A stretch of DNA of 64,000 nt. Origin: Jeotgalibacillus marinus. GTDB lineage: Bacteria > Bacillota > Bacilli > Bacillales > Jeotgalibacillaceae. The DNA is taken from contig NZ_JBFMIA010000010.1 of NCBI RefSeq assembly GCF_040801915.1, forward strand, positions 52,266 through 116,265, in the 5' to 3' direction. Both the position numbers and the translations under genes were made by a program. This document shows, in pieces, positions 1 to 7,369 of the stretch. The notes beneath the pieces are model-generated. The model worked only from the letters and a program-made list of their open reading frames with translations. It was not told where the DNA came from and did not search any database. Numbering within the stretch: the first letter of the stretch is position 1; every line of letters begins with the position of its first letter.

Positions 1-43
1 CACGTATACCTATGACGAAGTAAAAGAGGCTTTTGATTATTAA
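1..43 (+). CDS. C-terminal end of a gene running in from the left
   Basis: Frame 2 is open from the window edge and reads TYTYDEVKEAFDY followed by TAA at 41-43. Only 13 residues are visible, so no family can be named. It is listed because the frame is open and has an ordinary stop; it could equally be chance or part of the decayed DNA that follows. Confidence 0.3.
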   Translation, partial: TYTYDEVKEAFDY

Positions 44-60
44 TTTTGGACAAGAAAATG

Positions 61-98
61 TAAAGATTATTTAATAGGAAGATAGAATCTCTATAACA
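61..98 (+). repeat. Direct repeat, copy 1 (partner at 961-998)
   Basis: The stretch beginning aaagattattta and running through agatagaa to tataaca recurs at 961-998 with about five mismatches. The second copy directly follows the stop codon of a propeller-family fragment, and the first lies just after the stop of the partial gene at the left edge, so the repeat may be duplicated 3' flanking DNA. Confidence 0.55.
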
Positions 99-382
99 GC
101 AGAATAGATGCTGGTGCAAAAACATTTTGATAGGAACATAGAGCCACTGTTTCAGCTCTATTGATCATTTATGATGCGATTCTAAACAACGGATGGATGA
201 ATTCAACTTCATTTGGACAGACTACCTGTCGATGATGGTGCTGTCCTTTTTTCAACATATGCATCGTCTCCACGCCACTTATTATAGAAGTGGCTGTTTC
301 AAACAACTTGAACCCCAACATTTAATTGGGGTACAGCTAACTTTTTAACGGAAATATACGATAAGACAATATTTGGAACATG

Positions 383-420
383 AAAGCCTAATTTCCCTAC
401 ACTAAGGGAAATTAGGCTTT
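383..420. terminator. Hairpin, probable terminator
   Basis: Arms AAAGCCTAATTTCCCT and AGGGAAATTAGGCTTT are perfectly complementary (16 bp) around a six-base loop, followed by TTTTG on the plus strand. It sits 33 bases beyond the stop of the recombinase remnant on the minus strand. Confidence 0.6.
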
Positions 421-452
421 TGTAAAACGGTAACTCATTTTTCTCAAACCTC

Positions 453-721
453 TCACAGATTTAAATTTAAATACACGTTATCGAGATCTTCTTGTGTCAT
501 ACCAATATAAGCTAGCGTAACGCTTGGTGCGGAATGGTTAAATAACTTTTGAAGAATAGAGAAGTCAACTCTTGATTGATAAGCGGGTAGCCAAAAGTTC
601 TCCGTAATGTATGAGTCCCAATTCTCTCTTTTATTCCTACGGCTCTTGCTGCCTCATTAATAACACGATAGGCTTGTTGTCGCTTTAATGATTCTTTCCT
701 TATGCAGTCGTACGCAGCCAT
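453..721 (-). pseudogene. Tyrosine recombinase (phage-type integrase), frameshifted C-terminal remnant
   Basis: The minus-strand frame from 721 reads RQQAYRVINEAARAVGIKER and then GTHTLRRTFG, which carries the H-x-L-R-R catalytic box of tyrosine recombinases. The frame then drifts, but another frame continues with QKLFNHSAPSVTLAYIGMTQ, containing the HxxxxxTxxY end with the nucleophilic Tyr, and stops with TGA at 453-455. So one frameshift lies around 540-600, and everything N-terminal of the last 90 or so residues is missing. It is a dead remnant of an integrase, so a mobile element or prophage once lay here. No matching attachment site was found. Confidence 0.8.
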
Positions 722-882
722 ATTTAACCTCTATTCATGACAAAAGTGTATTTGGGATCCTGTTAAATTATGTAGTTATGTAGTTATGTATTTAGAGATT
801 AAGAAAGGGATAATTTTTCAGAAAAATGATTGAGAAGGAGAAGAGTTATTTACCTCTTTAAAAATGGTGTCAATTAGCGCAT

Positions 883-960
883 GGGCAAGTACTAGAGGTT
901 CATAAAGCTGTAACTAACAATGAACGTCATTACAATTTAGGGATATTGTGGTTCGAGTGA
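883..960 (+). pseudogene. Fragment of the six-repeat secreted protein family
   Basis: The frame reads GQVLEVHKAVTNNERHYNLG, then ILWFE and TGA. The pattern 'xVLEVH ... YNLG' is the core of the repeat that builds the proteins at 29429-30448, 59736-62669 and 62739-64000. There is no start codon or signal peptide, and the upstream sequence is out of frame. It is a 25-residue relic of one repeat unit, showing that the family once had another member here. Confidence 0.6.
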
Positions 961-998
961 AAAGATTATTTATTAGAGAGATAGAACCTATATAACAT
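961..998 (+). repeat. Direct repeat, copy 2 (partner at 61-98)
   Basis: Second copy of the approximately 38-base repeat, starting directly after the TGA of the propeller-family fragment at 883-960. Confidence 0.55.
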
Positions 999-1532
999 GA
1001 AGAAAAGAAGTGAACCCAAAAAGAATACCACGCCCTGCTTTGTCCTTTATAAAATCTCCAATAAACAGAGGGAAAAAGAAAGATTTATTGATTTTTTTAT
1101 TCATGGTATCCCTCCAAAAAGCTATATAAGGACATTAGCAACGGCCTTGTATCCGCGTATACGGCAATCGTTCATGTATACAAGTATGAATTCAATTTAT
1201 ACAAATAATTGATAGTAGGTACTCATAATGGTAGTGTACGATCTGACGTCAATTTCTGAAGTGCTAGTGAAATCCCTACTATGAAGTTTAAAATACAAAA
1301 TAAACCAAAGCAACTACTTGAAAGAATGACAGATCAATAGTTTGTTCTCGCTGTAAATTAGGTATTAGTATCTTTGGTTAATCAACGAGCATTCATGAAA
1401 AAAACGATCTACGGAGTGCGTTTAAAAAAGGTATATCCTCTTCAGTATCGAAATATATATAAAGACAGTACTACCCAATGTCGAAATGAGTAAGTGACGA
1501 AATAAACTCTACCTGAGTAGGGGGGACAGGTA
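999..1532. other. Stretch with no supported gene
   Basis: A 71-codon plus-strand frame from 997 lacks a ribosome binding site and resembles nothing. On the minus strand a 38-codon frame (988-1104) has GGAGGG five bases before its ATG but also resembles no family. I treat both as unproven. The last 60 bases should contain the promoter of the gene at 1533. Confidence 0.4.
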
Positions 1533-1772
1533 ATGGCTTATAGGAAGGTATTTGGAGGCGTTTCTTATTTAAATGTACTTAAATATCTTTTAATCATTAT
1601 AGCCTTGGTTTTGGAGATAATTGCTGTCATCTTACTAACAATCAATCTGGATAAAGCGGCTATACTATTTTTGCTTTTCGGGATAACGCTTGTTATGTTA
1701 ATTATTGTGTTAATGGCTAAAAGAATAGTAGAGAAGAGAAGGGATGAAGAAAATGATTATAGTGACTACTGA
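1533..1772 (+). CDS. Small two-helix membrane protein
   Basis: 79 residues with two hydrophobic segments (about 15-38 and 43-62) and a charged tail rich in Arg, Lys, Glu and Asp (KRIVEKRRDEEND). GTAGGGGGGACAGGTA before the ATG gives a purine-rich binding site. It overlaps the next gene by 20 bases, so the two are probably co-translated. Family not recognised. A partner role with the YbjQ-type protein is suggested only by the overlap. Confidence 0.65.
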   Translation: MAYRKVFGGVSYLNVLKYLLIIIALVLEIIAVILLTINLDKAAILFLLFGITLVMLIIVLMAKRIVEKRRDEENDYSDY

Positions 1773-2067
1773 TTTTGTACCAGGTAAAGAAATTAAAGAT
1801 TTAAAGGGTTTTGTTAGGGGGAGTACGGTGCAATCCAAACATATAGGAAGGGATATTACGGCGAACCTTAAAACAATAGTAGGAGGAGAAATAAAAGGGT
1901 ATACAGAGATGATGAATGAGGCGAGGCAAAAAGCGATCGGGAGAATGGAAGAGCATGCGAAAACCAAAGAAGCAAATGCAATTATTGCCGTTCGCTTAGA
2001 GACTTCCGCAGTTATGGGGGCTGCTTCTGAAATAATTGCTTATGGAACGGCAGTACAAGTAGAATAG
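1753..2067 (+). CDS. YbjQ/UPF0145 family protein
   Basis: 104 residues, close to the usual length of the family. The N-terminus MIIVTTDFVPGKEI, the central G(G)EIKGYTEM segment and the C-terminal NAIIAVRLET...EIIAYGTAV are characteristic of the YbjQ (putative heavy-metal-binding) proteins, which form small oligomers; their function is not settled. I chose the ATG at 1753 over the ATG at 1744 because GAAGGG is nine bases upstream of 1753 and abuts the earlier one, and because family members begin at this Met. It overlaps the preceding small membrane protein gene. Confidence 0.85.
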   Translation: MIIVTTDFVPGKEIKDLKGFVRGSTVQSKHIGRDITANLKTIVGGEIKGYTEMMNEARQKAIGRMEEHAKTKEANAIIAVRLETSAVMGAASEIIAYGTAVQVE

Positions 2068-2327
2068 AGAACCATATGTCTTGAGATTAACCCGCCCTGC
2101 CTTAATAGTTCCTACACCCTAAACGTTTATAAACGCGTAAATACGTTGCTCGTTAATCTGGTTAGCAATACGTCTATGATTTATCGTTGTAAATTTCTAA
2201 GAGCATATCTCCAGCCTGTTAATGTAAGTATCGAAACTTTCATTATACAGGGTCGGGGAGGTGCTCTATTTTAGTGTCCTTTGGTTCTTAAAATAGCAAG
2301 GGCATAGAAATATGAAATTGATTTACC

Positions 2328-2355
2328 TTGTATAAAAAATGGAATCGCTTACAAT
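2328..2355 (+). promoter_or_regulatory. Promoter of the tetR-hydrolase operon
   Basis: TTGTAT (2328-2333), 16-base spacer, TACAAT (2350-2355). The operator palindrome begins three bases after the -10 box, as expected for an autorepressed gene. Confidence 0.5.
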
Positions 2356-2357
2356 GT

Positions 2358-2382
2358 AACCAAAGGTTAGTAACCTGTGGTT
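2358..2382. promoter_or_regulatory. Probable TetR-family operator
   Basis: AACCAAAGGTT, three bases, AACCTGTGGTT: an imperfect 25-base palindrome (9 of 11 arm positions complementary) covering the expected transcription start. It also covers the GTG that would begin a longer TetR frame, which supports the internal ATG at 2404 as the start. Confidence 0.55.
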
Positions 2383-2403
2383 ATAAAGGGAGTTGAAATA
2401 TCA

Positions 2404-3021
2404 ATGAAAGAATTGCAAGCAAGGGATAGAATTTTATTAGCAGCAAAAGATTTATTTTCAAGAAAAGGTTATGAACAGGTTACCGTACGAGAAATTGCAA
2501 AAGAAGCTAATTGTTCACATACTAGCATCTATGTCTATTTTAATGATAAACAAAGACTATTAGAGGAACTTTCAAAAGTACCCTTTGAAAATTTAATGAA
2601 AGAAATGGATTCACTATTAACAAATGATAAGTTCTCACCCCAGAAAAAACTAATACGTACTTCACAGACTTTTGTTCATTTTGGCTTATGTTACAGGAAT
2701 TTATACGAGGCTTTTTTAATCTTTGATGCTAGTAGAGTAGACACAACTACAACACAATCGGAACTAAATAAGATTAGACTAAATCTCTTTGAGTCTTTGA
2801 AGTCAGCAGTCTCCATTAATTTTACATGTTGGGATGAGCGAAAAGTCATTGAATTCAGTAGAATAATTTTTTACATGCTCCATGGAATTATTATGACTTA
2901 TAAAGATACGGATGAACGTGTTATTCAAATCGAAAGACGTGTTTTACCTATTGTTAAGCAGTCAATCATTTATTTAATCAAAGGAGTGGTTACAAATGAA
3001 AGTACTGAAAGTTTCTCCTAA
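2404..3021 (+). CDS. TetR/AcrR family transcriptional regulator
   Basis: 205 residues. The N-terminal helix-turn-helix is clear: ILLAAKDLFSRKGYEQVTVR, then EIAKEANCSHTSIYVYFNDK with the family's YxYFxxK ending. The rest is the helical ligand-binding and dimerisation domain. The start at ATG 2404 is preferred over the GTG at 2377 because the latter lies in the operator and GGGAG precedes 2404. It overlaps the next gene by 26 bases, so it probably represses itself and the metallo-hydrolase downstream. The inducer cannot be predicted. Confidence 0.9.
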   Translation: MKELQARDRILLAAKDLFSRKGYEQVTVREIAKEANCSHTSIYVYFNDKQRLLEELSKVPFENLMKEMDSLLTNDKFSPQKKLIRTSQTFVHFGLCYRNLYEAFLIFDASRVDTTTTQSELNKIRLNLFESLKSAVSINFTCWDERKVIEFSRIIFYMLHGIIMTYKDTDERVIQIERRVLPIVKQSIIYLIKGVVTNESTESFS

Positions 3022-3661
3022 TATTTATAAGATTGAGCATTGGTTTTGCTTGAAAATTAGTGCTTGGATTGTAAGGGCGGGGGATGGCGTCTACATTGTT
3101 GATACTGGAATGACGTTCATGGGAAAGAGAATATTAAAAGAAGCTCAAAAGCTAGGGCAAATAAAAGGAATTCTCTTAACTCACGGTCACTCAGATCATG
3201 TAGGTGGGATAAAAAAGATTGTAGAGTCAATGAAAGTTCCTGTGTACGCTCATAGAAATGATATAAAACACATGGAAGGAAAAGAGCCTTTTCCTGGTAG
3301 AAAAAAACGAGAATTTTTAGTGCAACTAGGTATTGTCCAACCATTAGAAGAGATGAGCGATGGTACATTAAAAAACATGGAGGATTTAATCCCTATTCAT
3401 ACACCAGGACACTCACCTGGACATGTTTCATACTATCATGAAAAGGATCAGGTTCTTATAGGAGGAGATTTATTTACATCCAAAAAAGGGGAACTAAAAA
3501 GGCCAATAGCAATGTTTACTGCAAAAATGGATGAAGCTGTAGAGAGTGGGAGAATTGTAAAAACTTTAAAACCAAAGATTGTAAGTATTTGTCATGGTAC
3601 GGACATAGAAGAACCACACCAACAGATAGAAAAATATCTTTCCAAATTTCTTGGTAGCTGA
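2996..3661 (+). CDS. Metallo-beta-lactamase fold hydrolase
   Basis: 221 residues with the full zinc-site pattern of the MBL superfamily: THGHSDH at residues 62-68, a His in HTPGHSPGHV near 137, the bridging Asp in GGDLF near 157, and a last His in CHGTD near 199. No signal peptide, so cytoplasmic. AAAGGAG lies nine bases before the ATG, inside the end of tetR. Members with this look include lactonases, glyoxalase II-like enzymes and quorum-quenching types; the substrate cannot be told. Co-regulation with TetR suggests a detoxifying or signal-degrading role, which is inference. Confidence 0.88.
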   Translation: MKVLKVSPNIYKIEHWFCLKISAWIVRAGDGVYIVDTGMTFMGKRILKEAQKLGQIKGILLTHGHSDHVGGIKKIVESMKVPVYAHRNDIKHMEGKEPFPGRKKREFLVQLGIVQPLEEMSDGTLKNMEDLIPIHTPGHSPGHVSYYHEKDQVLIGGDLFTSKKGELKRPIAMFTAKMDEAVESGRIVKTLKPKIVSICHGTDIEEPHQQIEKYLSKFLGS

Positions 3662-3696
3662 ATGAGCCATAGTTAAAACCTAGATATCTTTTAGAT

Positions 3697-3785
3697 TGGT
3701 TTGTTTAGACAGTTCGTTACTTATAGCAATCAGTCGTTGAGCTGACTAAAGAACGGATTTTGGGATTTGTAATTGATGTCCTCAT
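3697..3785 (-). pseudogene. Collapsed fourth gerC copy
   Basis: Directly after gerB4 the minus strand has the same AAGGAGGAAGG and ATG as the intact gerC genes, overlapping the gerB stop in the same way. After five bases of coding sequence it jumps to a segment matching the region of gerC3 that encodes DINYKTPNPFF and the start of the next helix (compare 5785-5874). About 270 bases are missing inside, and everything after 3697 is gone. The remnant reads briefly and stops. It shows that the last unit of the array once had its own gerC. Confidence 0.85.
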
Positions 3786-4870
3786 TGAGCCTTCCTCCTT
3801 ATAAAAGAAATGAGTAGCAGGAGAAAAGGGACAACGCCAAATAACACAATGGAAGCATAAGCAATCATATTTCCTATCCAAAAAATTTGATACAAATTTT
3901 GAGGGATCATCGACAGAATAAAAATGATTGGAAGCAGTCCATACATAAAACGTTTGATGTCTTTATTAAAAATTTGTGATAAACCAAGCGAAGCAAGATA
4001 AAAGGAAACAGAGAGTGTAAAAAATATTTGCATGGTCCAAATGATTAAAAACAAAGAATCAAAACGCTCAAAAAGGAGTTCGGGAAATTCGAAAGATTGT
4101 ATTAACATGATTGTCGGATAAGTTAAATTTGCAACGCCATCAATCGATAAAGCACCAATCACCATGACTAGAGTTAAAATATAGATCACAGTAGGAACTA
4201 GCACACCAATAAAGATGACTTTCTTTACTTTAGGTTGGTCTGTCATACATGCTTGAATGATCAATATAATTTCAACCCCTGATGTAGATAGGACAATCGA
4301 TTTTATGTCTAATACTGGTCTAATCCCTTCTCCTAAAACGGGACGTAAATGATTAAGTTCAAATAACCCAAAGCTCATGAGTGCGACTATAACAAAAGTA
4401 ATTATAGTCAAAGGAAAAATGATTTGAGCTATGCGTGCAATCGATGGTATTCCATCAACAACCAAGTACAGAGAAAGCCATAGAACAATAACAATCAATA
4501 CTATAATAGGCGTTCCTTCCAACAAATAGGTTTCTACTACTTCTGCGATCATTCTCACTTCAAAGGCTACATCAATAACAAAAATAAGGATGATCAAAAG
4601 ACTAAATAAAAAACCAAGAACCTTCCCCACAATTAAGTCACTGTATTGGTAAAACGTTTGATTAGGGTATCTTCTATTAAGATTGATGATCACAAATGCC
4701 ATGGTAAGTGGAACCAGACTACTAATTAAAAGTGCAATCCAAACATCAGGCGTCCCTACTTCATTAGCAGCCGCTCTAGGAAGCGTTAAAATCGCCACAC
4801 TCATCGTATAGTTAATGATGATAATCGTAGCTTGAGTGGGTGTGATGGTTCCATTTTGACTATTCCTCAT
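3782..4870 (-). CDS. Spore germination protein, GerAB/GerB family permease (copy 4)
   Basis: 362 residues, about ten membrane helices, in the APC-superfamily GerB group: TPTQATIIIINYTMSVAILT at the start and the family block LRPVLGEGI near residue 180. GerB subunits sit in the inner spore membrane and bind the nutrient germinant together with GerA and GerC. This is the last and one of the more divergent copies (for example FVIDVAFEVRMIAEVVETYL). Its own gerC has collapsed, so it depends on another copy's GerC if it works. A gerA scar lies just upstream. Confidence 0.9.
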   Translation of the reverse strand: MRNSQNGTITPTQATIIIINYTMSVAILTLPRAAANEVGTPDVWIALLISSLVPLTMAFVIINLNRRYPNQTFYQYSDLIVGKVLGFLFSLLIILIFVIDVAFEVRMIAEVVETYLLEGTPIIVLIVIVLWLSLYLVVDGIPSIARIAQIIFPLTIITFVIVALMSFGLFELNHLRPVLGEGIRPVLDIKSIVLSTSGVEIILIIQACMTDQPKVKKVIFIGVLVPTVIYILTLVMVIGALSIDGVANLTYPTIMLIQSFEFPELLFERFDSLFLIIWTMQIFFTLSVSFYLASLGLSQIFNKDIKRFMYGLLPIIFILSMIPQNLYQIFWIGNMIAYASIVLFGVVPFLLLLISFIRRKAQ

Positions 4871-4895
4871 TTGTCACAATCCTTTTATTAACAAA

Positions 4896-4967
4896 TTACT
4901 GCTTACGAATGGAGTTCTTAGGTAGCAAGAATTTCGGACGTAAGTAGGGGGGATCTGGACTTAAGTT
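4896..4967 (-). pseudogene. Residual 3' end of a gerA gene (third scar)
   Basis: The plus strand here (ttactgcttacgaatggag and onward through gcaagaatttcggacg) matches the gerA 3' end at 12072-12115, then jumps to a stretch like 12173-12194 (agtagggg...ctggactta). It includes the gerA stop codon in the same position relative to the following gerB start as at the intact gerA-gerB1 junction. There is no coding capacity left. Confidence 0.8.
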
Positions 4968-4999
4968 TAGTGTCGACAATTCAACGATTCACGGAAACC

Positions 5000-6145
5000 T
5001 TACTTGTCGACCATACCATAATCGGTAACTGTAATATTTACATCATATTCAATCGCTGTCTGACTAAAAATTTCATCCCAGTTATCTTTATGCTCTTTCC
5101 AGTAAGTTGGGTAGTTAATGCGAACGTATTTCCTAAAATCAATCGCATCTACTTGAAATTCTTCTTGCAATTTTCTTAAGCTATTTCCAATATAACTTTC
5201 CACCTGTTCTTTGAGCAATTTCTCTAACTTATCTAATTGTTCTTCTTTAGTGATCTCGTCTGATTCATTGAAGACTTCAGAGACCCATCCTTCTGATTCT
5301 ATTTCTACGTTAAAGCTGAGCTCGTTATTTTTTAGTGTAGGTGTGATATCACTCTTTAATGAATTAATCTCGTATACAATCGAGTGTTCTTTCTCTTCGT
5401 CATAAACGTTTATGATCCCCGAATCGGTTGACGCAGTGAGCCAAATGGCCCCTTGAAGGTCACTTTCAGTTAAAAAACCCATTAACTTTAGCGTAGTTCC
5501 GTTGATTACAGCTGCCCCTTTGAATGTGATTTCATCCTCTTCCTTCACAACATTTTGTAAAAGGAAACTTGTATTCGTATTTAGCTTAGGTAGTAAATTG
5601 ACAAGTGATATCGGTTCCAGTATTCTAGATGATTTTGAAGTTTGTATAATACCTGTAATGAGATGCGCGGGAATGTCTGCCGGATCATCAGATTCTAATA
5701 CATCTCTAGCGACCCCGTCTGTAATGATCACCATAGAACTTGCTCGAGATTCAGGATTACGTATAAAGTGATCGAGTAGCTCTTGTAGGCTCGTTTGTTG
5801 AGCCAGTTCACTACTAATAACAATCAGTCGTTGATGTTGAGTAAAGAACGGATTTGGGGTTTTATAATTGATGTCATATGCGCTTTTAAGCAATGAATTA
5901 CCTGTTTCTTCATAATTTCTGTAAGGCTTGTCTGATTGTTCGGAGTTCTCTAATGAACTTGTTGTATCCGTAACATTGGCCACTTGATAGGTAACTGCTA
6001 GGTCTTCTTGATCCGTGTCTTGATTCTTGTCTAAGCCAACCCCAATAACCATACTTAAGTGTTCGATATCCGTTGAACTCCAACACCCTGATAAGAAGAA
6101 AATAGAGATGATAAACAAAAGGATGAATCGATTAATTGTGCTCAT
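5000..6145 (-). CDS. Spore germination lipoprotein, Ger(x)C family (copy 3)
   Basis: 381 residues from the ATG at 6145. N-terminal signal peptide ends in the lipobox LSGC (residues 20-23), so the mature protein is anchored by lipid to the outer face of the inner spore membrane. The body has the Ger(x)C features: DIEHLSMVIGVGLD, then HQRLIVISSELAQ, a DVLES segment and the C-terminal domain. I chose the ATG that overlaps the gerB3 stop as ATGA and lies eight bases after AAGGAGG; a longer frame to 6187 lacks a binding site. Tight translational coupling to gerB3 is expected. Confidence 0.9.
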   Translation of the reverse strand: MSTINRFILLFIISIFFLSGCWSSTDIEHLSMVIGVGLDKNQDTDQEDLAVTYQVANVTDTTSSLENSEQSDKPYRNYEETGNSLLKSAYDINYKTPNPFFTQHQRLIVISSELAQQTSLQELLDHFIRNPESRASSMVIITDGVARDVLESDDPADIPAHLITGIIQTSKSSRILEPISLVNLLPKLNTNTSFLLQNVVKEEDEITFKGAAVINGTTLKLMGFLTESDLQGAIWLTASTDSGIINVYDEEKEHSIVYEINSLKSDITPTLKNNELSFNVEIESEGWVSEVFNESDEITKEEQLDKLEKLLKEQVESYIGNSLRKLQEEFQVDAIDFRKYVRINYPTYWKEHKDNWDEIFSQTAIEYDVNITVTDYGMVDK

Positions 6146-7230
6146 TGAACCTTCCTCCTTATAAAAGAAATGAGTAGCAGGAGACAAGGGACAACCCCAA
6201 ATAATACAATCCCAACATTAGCATTCATATCTGCTAACCAAAAGAGTTGATGCAAATTTTGAGGGATCATCGACAGAATAAAAAGGATTGGGAGCAGTCC
6301 ATAGATAAAACGTTTGATGTCTTTATTAAAAAGCTGCGAAAAACCAAGTGAAGCAGCATAAAATGAAATAGAGACTGTGGCGAATATTTGCATGATCCAA
6401 ATGATTAAAAACAAAGAATCTAGACGCTCAAAAAAGAGTTGTGGGAATTCGAAGGATTGTATTAATAAGATCGTCGGCCAAGTTAAATTTGTAACGCCAT
6501 CAATCGATAAAGCGCCAATCACCATGACTAGAGTTAAAAGATAAAGCACTGTCGGTATTAGCACCCCGAGAAAGATGACTTTCTTTGCTTTATGTTGGTC
6601 TGTCATAAATGCTTGAATGATCAATATAATCTCTATCCCCAAGGAGGAAAATGTCATTGATTTTATATTAAATACTGGCCTAATCCCCTCTCCTAATACT
6701 GGACGTAAATGATCAAGATCAAATAAACCAATGCCCATGAGTGCGATGACAATAAAAGTAAGAATAGTCAAAGGGAAAATAATTTGGAATACACGCGCAA
6801 TCGATGTAATGCCACCAACAATCAAGTACAGAGAAAGCCATAAAACAAGAACAATTAGGATCGTAACAGGCGTTCCTTCCAACAAATAGGTTTCTACTAC
6901 AACTGCCATGATTCTCACTGCAAAGATTGTACCGATAATAAAATAAAGGATCATAAAAAGACTGATAAAAAGAGTAAAGAACCTCCCGACAATTAAGTCA
7001 CTGTACTCGTAAAACGTTTGATTAGGATATCTTTGATTGAGCGTGATGATCACAAACCCCATGGCAAGTGGAACCAGGCTGCTAATTAAAAGTGCAATCC
7101 AAACATCAGGTGTCCCCACATCATTCGCAGCCGTTCTAGGAAGCGTTAAAATCCCCACACTCAGCGTTTTGCTAATGATGATAATTGTGGCTTGAGTTGG
7201 TGTGATGATTCCATGTTGACTTTTCCTCAT
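6142..7230 (-). CDS. Spore germination protein, GerAB/GerB family permease (copy 3)
   Basis: 362 residues, about ten membrane helices, GerB group (TPTQATIIIISKTLSVGILT, LRPVLGEGIRPVFNIKS). It differs from copies 1 and 2 mainly in helices 3-5 (for example MILYFIIGTIFAVRIMAVVV). It is followed by gerC3 with an ATGA overlap and preceded by a gerA scar rather than an intact gerA, so it needs the GerA made from 13685-12072 if it forms a complete receptor. Confidence 0.92.
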   Translation of the reverse strand: MRKSQHGIITPTQATIIIISKTLSVGILTLPRTAANDVGTPDVWIALLISSLVPLAMGFVIITLNQRYPNQTFYEYSDLIVGRFFTLFISLFMILYFIIGTIFAVRIMAVVVETYLLEGTPVTILIVLVLWLSLYLIVGGITSIARVFQIIFPLTILTFIVIALMGIGLFDLDHLRPVLGEGIRPVFNIKSMTFSSLGIEIILIIQAFMTDQHKAKKVIFLGVLIPTVLYLLTLVMVIGALSIDGVTNLTWPTILLIQSFEFPQLFFERLDSLFLIIWIMQIFATVSISFYAASLGFSQLFNKDIKRFIYGLLPILFILSMIPQNLHQLFWLADMNANVGIVLFGVVPCLLLLISFIRRKVQ

Positions 7231-7278
7231 TTTTCACAATCCTCTCATTAACAAATTCCTGTTTTGAAGGGGGGGTAG

Positions 7279-7345
7279 TTTAATCGGCATTCTGACCAGT
7301 AGGTCTTTCTAGTCGCTTATGAAGTAGGAGGAGCTGTACTTAAGT
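7279..7345 (-). pseudogene. Residual 3' end of a gerA gene (second scar)
   Basis: The plus strand tttaatcggcattctgacca and the following aggtcttt..agtcgctt match gerA at 12137-12173, continuing to a gtactta like 12190. The last 65 bases of gerA next to the gerB start are replaced here, so the deletion ends differ from those of the other two scars, which argues for independent losses. Confidence 0.8.
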
Positions 7346-7369
7346 TTATAGTTCGCAATCCTGACAACC

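Larger units (their letters stand above)
44..452. other. Intergenic stretch without recognisable gene
   Basis: No convincing reading frame or ribosome binding site is visible. The stretch holds one copy of a roughly 38-base direct repeat (61-98) and a strong hairpin (383-420), each listed separately. It looks like remnant DNA next to the broken recombinase. Confidence 0.5.

Noticed and set aside
997..1212. 71-codon plus-strand frame beginning MKKRSEPKKN
   Set aside because: No ribosome binding site, no family likeness, lies in decayed DNA and is opposed by an equally unproven minus frame.
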